Assembly: GCA_014762585.1 (NCBI GenBank)
Contig: JABURN010000095.1
Span: forward strand, 1 to 24,205
Origin: Methylophaga sp.
Lineage (GTDB): Bacteria; Pseudomonadota; Gammaproteobacteria; Nitrosococcales; Methylophagaceae
Reading direction: 5' to 3'
DNA length: 24,205 bases
Shown: piece after piece, positions 1-5,676 of the stretch
Layout: every line of letters starts with the position of its first letter
Numbering within the stretch: the stretch's first letter is position 1
Translations under genes and position numbers: made by a program
Notes under the pieces: model-generated
What the model saw: only the letters and a program-made list of their open reading frames with translations
What the model was told of the DNA's origin: nothing
Databases searched by the model: none

Positions 1-147
1 CGCGCCGCCCCACACTTCCAGCGACCAGAAACCGACCTGATCCAGCTTGTCGCAAATCGGCAGCATATCGTCGGTGCGCATGCGGGTGGCGATAAGCGAC
101 TGGTGGGCATCGCGCAGAATGACATCGGTAACTTCTATTTTTTTCAT
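1..147 (-). CDS. pycB: Pyruvate carboxylase subunit B / oxaloacetate decarboxylase alpha subunit, N-terminal part (runs off left edge)
   Basis: Only the first 49 codons lie in the window. The product starts [18 protein letters not shown] and continues through IATRMRTDD to LEVWGGA, the carboxyltransferase (HMGL-like TIM barrel) opening shared by pyruvate carboxylase B subunits and oxaloacetate decarboxylase alpha subunits. The [10 protein letters not shown] segment belongs to the conserved metal/substrate site region of the family. The ATG at 147 has a GGAG ribosome site about 9 bases upstream. It lies 27 bp downstream of the biotin carboxylase gene on the same strand, which favours the two-subunit pyruvate carboxylase reading (pyruvate + bicarbonate + ATP to oxaloacetate). 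No oxaloacetate decarboxylase beta or gamma gene is visible, but that side is cut off. Confidence 0.9.
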   Translation of the reverse strand, partial: MKKIEVTDVILRDAHQSLIATRMRTDDMLPICDKLDQVGFWSLEVWGGA

Positions 148-174
148 ACGAAAATTCTCCAGCTTGAAGGCGGC

Positions 175-1590
175 TTACCAGCCGGCATGGGCAGCAATAG
201 CGGTGGCCAGGGCCAGCGCTACAGCGCTGGGGCGTCGTTTATCGGAATACTCGAGCAGTTCCGGATGGGCCGGCACGAAACTGGTGTCGAACTGGCCCGA
301 GCGGAAATCAGCATGATTCAGAATCTGCTTGTAATAGTTGGCGGTGGTCTTAATCCCGTGCAGACGCATATCATCAAGCGCCCGCTGACCGCGGTTAATC
401 GCATCTTCCCAGTCCAGTGCCCAGACCACGAGTTTGAGACACATGGAGTCGAAATAGGGGGGGATGTCATAACCGGTGTAAATCGCGGTATCCACCCGCA
501 CCCCGGGACCGCCCGGCGCGTAGTAGTGGGTGATGCGGCCAAAACTGGGCAGGAAATCGTTTTTGGGATCTTCGGCATTGATGCGGAATTGCAGGGCGAA
601 ACCGCGGTAGTGAATGTCCTGCTGACGGTAGCTCAGTGGCTTACCGGCAGCGATTCGGAGCTGTTCCCTGACAATATCGACACCGGTTATTTGTTCGGTG
701 ATGGTGTGTTCGACCTGCACCCGGGTGTTCATTTCCATGAAGTAGACTTCATTGCCGGTCAGCAGGAACTCAACAGTACCGGCATTTTCATAGCCGACTG
801 CCTGGGCGGCGCGTACCGCCAGATCACCGACATAATCGCGTTGTTCCGGTGTCAGTTGTGGACTGGGCGCAATTTCTATCAGCTTCTGGTTGCGGCGCTG
901 AATCGAACAGTCACGCTCATAAAGATGGATCACATTACCCTGACTGTCAGCGAGGATTTGCACCTCGATATGGCGCGGGTTAAGAATGCATTTTTCCAGG
1001 AACACTTCCGCTGAGCCAAAGGCCTTGGTGGCTTCTGAGATGACGCGAGGGTATTGCTGCTTGAGTTCTGCTGCGCTGTCACAGCGGCGAATACCGCGGC
1101 CACCACCACCGGAAGTGGCTTTGATCATGACCGGGTAGCCAACTTCTTCGGCCAGGGTCAGCGCATCTTCCAGGCTTTCGAGGTTGCCATCAGAGCCGGG
1201 CGTGATGGGAACACCTGCTTCTCGCATACTGTCACGGGCGGCGGTTTTATCCCCCATTTTTTCAATCACGCTGGATTTGGGGCCGATAAAGGTCACATTG
1301 TGTTTTTCACAGAGGCGGGCAAATTCGGCGTTTTCTGACAGAAAACCGTAACCCGGATGGATGGCATCACAGCCGGTTTCCACCGCCAGATTTACGATAC
1401 GGAGCGGGTCCAGATACCCGGCCAGCGGGTCCTCACCCAGCGAATAGGATTCATCAGCGCGTTTCACATGCAGCGCATAGCGATCCGGTTCGGTATAGAT
1501 GGCGACCGAGCGAATACCCATCTCGGCACAGGCCCGCACAATGCGTACGGCAATCTCACCGCGGTTGGCTATCAGAACTTTTTTCAGCAT
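175..1590 (-). CDS. pycA: Pyruvate carboxylase subunit A (biotin carboxylase)
   Basis: This 471-residue ATP-grasp biotin carboxylase carboxylates the biotin of a partner subunit using ATP and bicarbonate. It has the expected family length. Visible features are the N-terminal Rossmann start MLKKVLIANRGEIAVRIVRA, the glycine-rich ATP loop KATSGGGGRG (about 157-166), HIEVQI (207-212), and the metal/bicarbonate segment MNTRVQVEHT (287-296). The next gene encodes the carboxyltransferase start, so the pair most likely forms a heteromeric pyruvate carboxylase that replenishes oxaloacetate. The alternative, AccC of acetyl-CoA carboxylase, is less likely because accB is not next to it. A LysR gene is divergently transcribed 117 bp away, an arrangement known for pycR-pycA in pseudomonads. 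Confidence 0.93.
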   Translation of the reverse strand: MLKKVLIANRGEIAVRIVRACAEMGIRSVAIYTEPDRYALHVKRADESYSLGEDPLAGYLDPLRIVNLAVETGCDAIHPGYGFLSENAEFARLCEKHNVTFIGPKSSVIEKMGDKTAARDSMREAGVPITPGSDGNLESLEDALTLAEEVGYPVMIKATSGGGGRGIRRCDSAAELKQQYPRVISEATKAFGSAEVFLEKCILNPRHIEVQILADSQGNVIHLYERDCSIQRRNQKLIEIAPSPQLTPEQRDYVGDLAVRAAQAVGYENAGTVEFLLTGNEVYFMEMNTRVQVEHTITEQITGVDIVREQLRIAAGKPLSYRQQDIHYRGFALQFRINAEDPKNDFLPSFGRITHYYAPGGPGVRVDTAIYTGYDIPPYFDSMCLKLVVWALDWEDAINRGQRALDDMRLHGIKTTANYYKQILNHADFRSGQFDTSFVPAHPELLEYSDKRRPSAVALALATAIAAHAGW

Positions 1591-1707
1591 GGTGCAGACT
1601 CCTGAATCAGATGCCGCCTAGCTTAGATAAAGCCACTCATAATTAAAAATTGATATAATTTTTGTTAGCAATAAGTTATTAGTTATGGATGAGGCCGGAA
1701 GTCTTTT
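1591..1707. promoter_or_regulatory. Divergent pycA/LysR control region with two palindromes
   Basis: This 117-bp AT-rich gap separates the divergent pycA and LysR starts. It contains an inverted repeat AAAAATT-GATAT-AATTTTT at 1645-1663, and 6 bp further on a perfect palindrome AATAA-G-TTATT at 1670-1680. Dyads of this size between a LysR gene and its divergent target are the usual regulator-binding arrangement. Assignment to this regulator is inference. Confidence 0.45.
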
Positions 1708-2658
1708 ATGTCCTTGAGTCTGCAGCAATTATTAAACCGCCTTTCCTTCCGTCAGATGCAGGTTTTTCAGGCGGTATATCAATATCAGGGCTATGGTCGC
1801 GCGGCAGAAGCGCTGGGCCTGACGCAGCCGGCGGTCAGCTCACAGATCCGTAAGCTGGAGCAGGCACTGGGACAACCTCTATTCGAGTATGTAGGCAGAC
1901 AACTCTATTGTACCCGCGCCGGAGAAAAGGTCGCCGAACGCATCAACGCCGTATTTGATCAGGTAGAGTTATTACAGACCGATCTGCACAGTCTGCAGGG
2001 TCAGTTATCCGGTGCCTTGAGTATTTGCGCTGTCAGCACGGCGCAGTACGCGGTCCCGCATCTGCTCAAGGGCTTCATCAGCCTATATCCGGCAGTCAAT
2101 GTGAACCTGAAAGTGATGAACCGGGCAGGGGCCATAGAACAGCTCAACAACAATACGGATGATTTGGTCGTGATGGGCCTGGTGCCCAGTGACCGTTCAC
2201 TGGCCTCGCTGCCATTCCTGGATAATGAACTGATTCCGGTGCTGGCAGCCACTCACCCGCTGGCAGACAAAAAACAAATCACGCCCCAGCAGTTTCTTAA
2301 TGGTCGGCTATTACTGCGGGAACCGGGTTCCGGCAACCGTCTGGCGCTGGAACAACACTGCCAGCAGCAGCGTTTGAGTCTGCGGTCCTATATGGAAATG
2401 GGGTCCAATGATGCCATCAAGCATGGTGTGCTGGCAGGACTGGGCGTTGCGGTACTACCCAAACTCAGTGTTTTGGCCGAGTTGAAACAGGGCAGCCTGA
2501 TCGCGCCGGCTTTGAAGGGATTTCCCTTACGCCGGAGCTGGTGCCTGGTTTATCCCAAAGGTAAGCATCCCACCCCGGTCATGCAGGCTTTCCTGGATTA
2601 TATCCAGTCACACCTGAAAGAGATTAATCAGTATTTCGCTGAGTTGCAGGCACTCTGA
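1708..2658 (+). CDS. LysR-family transcriptional regulator, probable regulator of pycAB
   Basis: This 316-residue protein has the family's usual length. Residues about 13-72 form the winged helix-turn-helix, with FRQMQVFQAVYQ leading into AAEALGLTQPAVSSQIRKLE, the classic LysR recognition region. Residues about 95-300 match the type 2 periplasmic-binding-like effector domain. The ATG at 1708 is preceded by GGAAG. It is divergent from pycA across a short palindrome-rich gap, so it probably controls the pyruvate carboxylase genes, as PycR does in Pseudomonas. The effector cannot be read from the sequence. Its TGA directly abuts the stop of the convergent small gene. Confidence 0.9.
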   Translation: MSLSLQQLLNRLSFRQMQVFQAVYQYQGYGRAAEALGLTQPAVSSQIRKLEQALGQPLFEYVGRQLYCTRAGEKVAERINAVFDQVELLQTDLHSLQGQLSGALSICAVSTAQYAVPHLLKGFISLYPAVNVNLKVMNRAGAIEQLNNNTDDLVVMGLVPSDRSLASLPFLDNELIPVLAATHPLADKKQITPQQFLNGRLLLREPGSGNRLALEQHCQQQRLSLRSYMEMGSNDAIKHGVLAGLGVAVLPKLSVLAELKQGSLIAPALKGFPLRRSWCLVYPKGKHPTPVMQAFLDYIQSHLKEINQYFAELQAL

Positions 2659-2859
2659 TCAGGGTTTGAGAAAACGGGTTTCAACATGCAACGAGCTGTC
2701 GGGACGTTCGCGTTTGAGTTGCCAGCCTTGCTCCAGAATATAGTCCAGAGCTGCTTGATAGCTTTCAAAACTCGTTTCGACCTGTTCGGTTTGACCGTCG
2801 GTTTCTTTGCTGACAACAAAACCGGATTGGCTTTGTTCAATGCTTGCCTGTGGTTTCAT
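2659..2859 (-). CDS. Small hypothetical protein, 66 residues
   Basis: I do not recognise this family. The protein starts MKPQASIEQSQSGFVVSKE and ends VETRFLKP. It is hydrophilic, with no signal peptide or membrane segment, and a mixed composition suggesting a small soluble alpha/beta domain (SYQAALDYILEQGWQLKRE reads as an amphipathic helix). The ATG at 2859 has a good GGAG site about 8 bases upstream, which supports a real gene. Its stop touches the stop of the convergent LysR gene with no base between them. An opposite-strand ORF at 2686-2880 is a shadow. Confidence 0.65.
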   Translation of the reverse strand: MKPQASIEQSQSGFVVSKETDGQTEQVETSFESYQAALDYILEQGWQLKRERPDSSLHVETRFLKP

Positions 2860-2970
2860 GGCATTGCTCCAAATGAGTGAGTACCCTGATCGTTACTGAA
2901 TTAGCGACATTGGTAAAGCGATAAAAACGGATTCAGTAAAATCCTGACTGCAAACAAGCAAATCACGCTA

Positions 2971-3000
2971 TTGGCAAACTCTGGCGCTCATTAATATAGG
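2971..3000 (+). promoter_or_regulatory. Candidate sigma70 promoter for pqqA copy 1
   Basis: TTGGCA at 2971-2976 and TATAGG at 2995-3000 are separated by 18 bp and end 40 bp upstream of the first pqqA. The elements match the consensus moderately and no start site is known. Confidence 0.35.
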
Positions 3001-3040
3001 AACTGCAATTCGCAATGAGTTCAATCAAGAGGTGATTATC

Positions 3041-3112
3041 ATGTGGACTAAACCAGAATACTCAGACATGCGTTTCGGCTTTGAAGTGACTATGTATATC
3101 TGCAACAGATAA
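3041..3112 (+). CDS. pqqA: PQQ precursor peptide PqqA, copy 1
   Basis: This is a 23-codon gene. The peptide starts [14 protein letters not shown] and ends EVTMYICNR. PqqA is the ribosomal precursor of pyrroloquinoline quinone. The radical SAM enzyme PqqE crosslinks the Glu and Tyr of the conserved E-x-x-x-Y motif, here Glu15 and Tyr19. AGAGGTGA supplies a ribosome site before the ATG. The next feature is a strong hairpin terminator, so it is a stand-alone unit. No pqqB, C, D or E gene is in the window. Compared with copies 2 and 3 it has Lys4, Glu6 and Ser8 where they have Ala4, Ala6 and Gln8. All three have Cys21 where PqqA sequences I remember have Ala or Ser. Confidence 0.93.
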   Translation: MWTKPEYSDMRFGFEVTMYICNR

Positions 3113-3128
3113 TACAGTTCTGCCGAAC

Positions 3129-3161
3129 AAAAAAAGCCCCGAAATTTCGGGGCTTTTTTTT
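3129..3161. terminator. Bidirectional rho-independent terminator between pqqA1 and the YjfB-like gene
   Basis: The perfect 20-base palindrome AGCCCCGAAATTTCGGGGCT lies at 3135-3154, flanked by an A run on the left and a T run on the right. It can therefore stop transcription from both directions. It sits between the stops of pqqA copy 1 (3112) and the convergent gene at 3179. Confidence 0.9.
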
Positions 3162-3178
3162 GTGAGCTTCTACAGTTC

Positions 3179-3388
3179 TCAGACTTTGATGTTGACGTTG
3201 TTCCCGAGATTGGCAGACGGTTGTGCCGGTGTCGCGGCACCGACAGCGGCCTGAATCAGCTGGATGCTGGCTTGGCCCTGTGCTTTGATGGCGTCGTTAC
3301 TGAGCTTAATTGCCGCAATATTCTGCTGTGCCGCAATACGCTCTGCTGACAGAATCGGGGATACATTCTGTGTTCTCTCGATATCCAT
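3179..3388 (-). CDS. YjfB-like putative motility protein
   Basis: This 69-residue protein starts MDIERTQNVSPILSAERIAA and ends NLGNNVNIKV. The short N-terminal MDI start, an alanine/glutamine-rich amphipathic helix and a C-terminal LG-x-x-[VI]-[ND]-[IV]-KV tail match my memory of the YjfB putative motility protein family, whose biochemical role is unknown. The start context GAGAGCTGAAGT has only weak purine complementarity. A good sigma70-like promoter lies upstream at 3418-3446, and the shared terminator at 3129-3161 closes the unit. It has no other motility neighbour here. Confidence 0.7.
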   Translation of the reverse strand: MDIERTQNVSPILSAERIAAQQNIAAIKLSNDAIKAQGQASIQLIQAAVGAATPAQPSANLGNNVNIKV

Positions 3389-3417
3389 ACTTCAGCTCTC
3401 AATAACTGTTTGAATTC

Positions 3418-3446
3418 ACTATAAATGATATTTTTTACGCTGTGAA
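3418..3446 (-). promoter_or_regulatory. Candidate sigma70 promoter for the YjfB-like gene
   Basis: Read on the minus strand, TTCACA (3446-3441) and TATAGT (3423-3418) each differ from consensus by one base and are spaced by exactly 17 bp. The -10 box is about 30 bases before the ATG. No flagellar sigma28 motif (TAAA / GCCGATAA) is evident. Confidence 0.5.
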
Positions 3447-3562
3447 GGGTTTGTTCAAAAAACCGTCATTTCGGTCTGTCAGAATGATTTGGGTCGGAGC
3501 GGAAACTTCACCCCGCCCGGACACGTCACAAAGATAAAGTCAGAATTGCAAGGAGAACGGCG

Positions 3563-3898
3563 ATTACTACCAAAACACTTAATGAACGTCATGATGAAGC
3601 GGCTCGTATCGATGAGGCTGCACCGCCCTGTACCACAGAAGCAGATTTGCGTCAGGCCGCAGAAGATGGCGAGGCTGAGGATCTTCTGGCGCTGGCCCAT
3701 GCCCTGGTGAATAACACCATAGAACATCAGGATCCAGACGAAGCGCTGGCCTGGCTGGAAAAATCAAGACTGGCGGTGGCGCCGACAGATGAAGCTTTTC
3801 TGGAGCGTGTGCTGGATGTTGAGAGACAGGCCAAGAAAAAGCAGGAACAATTGGAAATGGCCCGCGAGATGGAATACACACGAAGTGTGGATGCCTGA
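3563..3898 (+). CDS. Sel1/TPR-like small protein with apparent ATT start codon
   Basis: The open frame runs from after the TGA at 3485 to the stop at 3898, and has no ATG, GTG or TTG until 3647. A near-perfect AAGGAG site at 3550-3555 is followed after 7 bases by ATT ACT ACC AAA at 3563. Starting there gives 111 residues with a natural beginning, [M]TTKTLNERHDEAARIDEAA. Starting at TTG 3647 would give 83 residues and leave the ribosome site unused. The body (AEDGEAEDLLALAHALV, DPDEALAWLEKSRL) resembles one or two Sel1/TPR helical repeats, followed by a charged helix. It is cytoplasmic by appearance and its function is unknown. The shared terminator follows 30 bp after the stop. The ATT is either a rare true start or a mutated ATG. 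Confidence 0.6.
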   Translation: MTTKTLNERHDEAARIDEAAPPCTTEADLRQAAEDGEAEDLLALAHALVNNTIEHQDPDEALAWLEKSRLAVAPTDEAFLERVLDVERQAKKKQEQLEMAREMEYTRSVDA

Positions 3899-3927
3899 GC
3901 TTGCATCAAGAATCCATCCAACAGGTA

Positions 3928-3959
3928 CAAAAAAGCCCCGAAATTTCGGGGCTTTTTTT
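3928..3959. terminator. Bidirectional rho-independent terminator between the Sel1/TPR-like gene and pqqA2
   Basis: The same 20-base palindrome as at 3135-3154 (AGCCCCGAAATTTCGGGGCT) occupies 3934-3953, with A run left and T run right. It separates the convergent stops at 3898 and 3976 and can serve both. Confidence 0.9.
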
Positions 3960-3975
3960 GTTTTAGCAGACAGGA

Positions 3976-4047
3976 TTATCTGTTGCAGATATACATAGTG
4001 ACTTCAAAGCCGAAACGCATGTCTTGGTAAGCAGGTGCGGTCCACAT
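3976..4047 (-). CDS. pqqA: PQQ precursor peptide PqqA, copy 2
   Basis: This 23-codon gene encodes a peptide starting [14 protein letters not shown] and ending EVTMYICNR. The crosslinked pair would be Glu15 and Tyr19. Its peptide is identical to copy 3 but several synonymous bases differ, which points to selection on the peptide. It has its own AAGGAG site before the ATG and lies 15 bases after the stop of the 29-codon ORF, so copy 3, that ORF and copy 2 probably form one transcript ending at the terminator at 3928-3959. Confidence 0.93.
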   Translation of the reverse strand: MWTAPAYQDMRFGFEVTMYICNR

Positions 4048-4062
4048 AGCTATTCTCCTTGA

Positions 4063-4152
4063 TTATTGAGCACGACAGATTGGGCAGGAACACTGCATTG
4101 GGTGTTTAAGCCAATCCATTAAAGCAATGTCTGTCTGTTGGTAAAGAGCCAT
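4063..4152 (-). CDS. 29-residue cysteine-motif peptide between two pqqA genes
   Basis: The ATG at 4152 follows the pqqA3 TAA by two bases (TAATCATG), a spacing typical of translational coupling. There is no separate strong ribosome site. The peptide starts MALYQQTDIALMDWLKHP and ends MQCSCPICRAQ, so it has an amphipathic first half and a compact C-x-C-x-x-C cluster near the C-terminus. The stop is 15 bases before the pqqA2 ATG. I recognise no family. The cysteine cluster could bind a metal or be modified, or it could be a chance ORF in a 107-bp spacer. The case for it is the coupling, the perfect fit between two pqqA genes, and the non-random motif. Confidence 0.5.
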   Translation of the reverse strand: MALYQQTDIALMDWLKHPMQCSCPICRAQ

Positions 4153-4154
4153 GA

Positions 4155-4226
4155 TTATCTGTTGCAGATATACATAGTGACTTCAAAACCAAAACGCATG
4201 TCCTGATAAGCAGGTGCAGTCCACAT
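4155..4226 (-). CDS. pqqA: PQQ precursor peptide PqqA, copy 3
   Basis: This 23-codon gene starts [14 protein letters not shown] and ends EVTMYICNR, with the PqqE crosslink residues Glu15 and Tyr19 present. A strong AAGGAG site precedes the ATG. It is the first gene of a probable pqqA3 - 29-codon ORF - pqqA2 transcript. A weak promoter candidate (TTGCCT and TATGAT with only 15 bp between) lies upstream. Multiple pqqA copies are known in some methylotrophs and are thought to supply enough precursor for abundant methanol dehydrogenase. That purpose is inference here. Confidence 0.93.
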   Translation of the reverse strand: MWTAPAYQDMRFGFEVTMYICNR

Positions 4227-4332
4227 GATGCAGTCTCCTTTTTGTTTGACTTGCTTAACATCATAATCAGTGGGGCAAACAGGCAATACAGATTTATGCT
4301 GGATAGCTGTCAGGATTTTGCTGAAGAGGGGT

Positions 4333-4632
4333 TTATTCGGATGTCTCCTGTTGCTCTGTCAAGCACTCCTGGTAAACCTGCTCACTAAAGTCATCGATGA
4401 CTTGATACTGTTGTTGAAAATCGGTGACGCGGGGCTCTGCATAGGCACGAAGCAACAAACCACGGGAAATATTGCCAGCGGTGTCTTTAACGGCATCGGC
4501 AATAGGCACACCCTGCTGACGCCAGTTCATAAACAGATTGGCTTTTTCTTTCCAACCCTCACATTCTCCGATTTCTGCCGCCTGGAGCGGAGAAGACAGC
4601 AGAAAAACAGCCATTAATGTCAGCAATTTCAT
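4333..4632 (-). CDS. Small exported hypothetical protein, 99 residues
   Basis: The N-terminus [20 protein letters not shown] is a clear Sec signal peptide with a likely cut after Ala in LQA-A. The mature part has two cysteines (GECEGW and YQECL) that could form a disulfide in the periplasm. I do not recognise the family. An upstream in-frame ATG at 4659 exists, but the ATG at 4632 is preferred because AGGA lies about 8 bases before it and it begins the signal peptide directly. It is downstream of, and co-oriented with, the DUF4168-like gene, but a terminator at 4769-4796 separates them. The pqqA3 gene follows about 100 bp later. Confidence 0.75.
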   Translation of the reverse strand: MKLLTLMAVFLLSSPLQAAEIGECEGWKEKANLFMNWRQQGVPIADAVKDTAGNISRGLLLRAYAEPRVTDFQQQYQVIDDFSEQVYQECLTEQQETSE

Positions 4633-4768
4633 ATTGATAATCCTGTTCTGATGATTCATGCAATAGATGCTTAGAGCGCATTCCGGTTGCTAGGTTCAAA
4701 ACTTTTGTCTGATCAATGGAAGATATTTCTGAAATGAGTGAGAGCTACACGCTGGTTGTGACAGACAT

Positions 4769-4796
4769 AAAAAAGCCCGGGCTGTGACCCGGGCTT
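4769..4796 (-). terminator. Rho-independent terminator after the tandem DUF4168-like gene
   Basis: The stem AAGCCCGGG (4773-4781) pairs with CCCGGGCTT (4788-4796) around a CTGTGA loop. On the minus strand it is followed by a T run (A run 4769-4774 on the plus strand), 25 bp after the stop at 4821. Confidence 0.85.
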
Positions 4797-4820
4797 TCAT
4801 CATCACTGATTAAGCACTGA

Positions 4821-5564
4821 TCAAGAATGTTGCTTAATCATTTTCTGGACCTGACTGCGAAGCTCAGGATCCTGTTGCAGTGAGAGTGAAATATTGGCGT
4901 ACTCTTCACGATACAGGCCGGCTTCTTCGATGGCATTAGCAATCTCACGGTGTGCTTCAACCATCAGGTCACGCTCTTTTGCCTTGGTGTCGGCCTGAGC
5001 GATTCTCTCGGAATAGTCCGTACGAATCATTTTGATATCGTCCTGAACCGATGCATATTGCATCAGTTTCTGCTGGCTGAAGTCGGCATCGACTTTTTCA
5101 GCCTGGACCGGTTCACGAGCGGTTTTAGGTGTATAGGCCACACCTTTAATCATATCGACACCGACATCCACATCGGTCAGGTTGTTAGCACGGGCACGCA
5201 TGACCGGGTCGGTTTTAACCGCTACGTCGATGGTTTCATACAAGTCATAGTCGAAACCGCTGTCAGTGATCACGGTATAACGACTGATAGTCGCTTGACG
5301 AATCAGTGACTGTTTCATCACATCATTCGGTGCTTCATCTATCTTCTTGGCGAAGTTCTGGTTAATGGTGGATACTTCCTTTTGCAACTCCGCATAACGT
5401 TTCAACTGCTCGTCAGTCACCGTGGTTTTCTCAATCACTTCAACCCAGGGACCTTCTTTGTAAGATTCCAGGACTTTATCGTCTTTGGCATAAGCCATTG
5501 TGGTGGTGGCTGATGCCAGGCTGACAGCAGCAAAAATAGAAAACGTTTTCAGTGCGGTAGTCAT
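4821..5564 (-). CDS. Exported protein with two tandem DUF4168-like units
   Basis: This 247-residue protein begins with a signal peptide (MTTALKTFSIFAAVSLASAT, likely cut near MAYA-KD). The mature part contains two related helical units of about 80 residues. Unit 1 is near 49-126 (TVTDEQLKRYAELQKEVSTI ... FDYDLYETIDVAVKTDPVMR). Unit 2 is near 161-240 (FSQQKLMQYASVQDDIKMIR ... LYREEYANISLSLQQDPELR). Both show the DUF4168 pattern: F/V-[ST]-x-x-x-L-x-x-[FY]-A-x-x-Q near the start and EEY-x-x-I-x-x-x-x-x-x-DPELR at the end. The family is secreted or periplasmic with unknown function. GGAGG precedes the ATG and a terminator follows, so it is monocistronic. Confidence 0.75.
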   Translation of the reverse strand: MTTALKTFSIFAAVSLASATTTMAYAKDDKVLESYKEGPWVEVIEKTTVTDEQLKRYAELQKEVSTINQNFAKKIDEAPNDVMKQSLIRQATISRYTVITDSGFDYDLYETIDVAVKTDPVMRARANNLTDVDVGVDMIKGVAYTPKTAREPVQAEKVDADFSQQKLMQYASVQDDIKMIRTDYSERIAQADTKAKERDLMVEAHREIANAIEEAGLYREEYANISLSLQQDPELRSQVQKMIKQHS

Positions 5565-5676
5565 AAAACCTCCGTTGATTTAAAAACACGTGGCCTATGC
5601 TACAAAACCGCTGACTCAGAACAATGGTCAATCTGGTGAGATTAGGGTCAGAAATTTTCTGAGTTGTGGCTAAGCA

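Larger units (their letters stand above)
3041..3161 (+). repeat. Inverted duplication, left arm (pqqA plus terminator; partner 3928-4047)
   Basis: The unit pqqA1 - short spacer - terminator recurs in opposite orientation as pqqA2 - spacer - terminator at 4047-3928. The coding 3' half is nearly identical, the spacers are alignable (TTCTGCCGAAC versus GTCTGCTAAAAC before the A run), and the hairpin stems are identical. About 770 bp with two unrelated genes lie between the arms. Confidence 0.7.
3928..4047 (-). repeat. Inverted duplication, right arm (pqqA plus terminator; partner 3041-3161)
   Basis: This is the reverse-orientation copy of the pqqA-terminator unit described at 3041-3161. Divergence in the 5' half of the gene and the spacer indicates that the duplication is not recent, while the hairpin has stayed identical. 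Confidence 0.65.

Noticed and set aside
103-1014. Long plus-strand open frame of 303 codons
   Set aside because: It lies wholly antisense to pycA and the pycB start, which are unambiguous. The translation has no domain-like features and is a frame shadow.
3025-3240. Minus-strand 71-codon frame and similar ones crossing the terminators
   Set aside because: They translate the terminator hairpin itself and run antisense to pqqA1, with no ribosome site.
4063-4152. The CSCPIC peptide as a methanobactin precursor
   Set aside because: The cysteine spacing and core differ from known methanobactin leaders, and no mbnB, mbnC or transporter gene is nearby.
5648-5662. Palindrome TCAGAAA-T-TTTCTGA downstream of ackA as a terminator
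   Set aside because: The stem is AT-rich and weak and no T run follows on the minus strand. The end of the xfp-ackA transcript remains unassigned.
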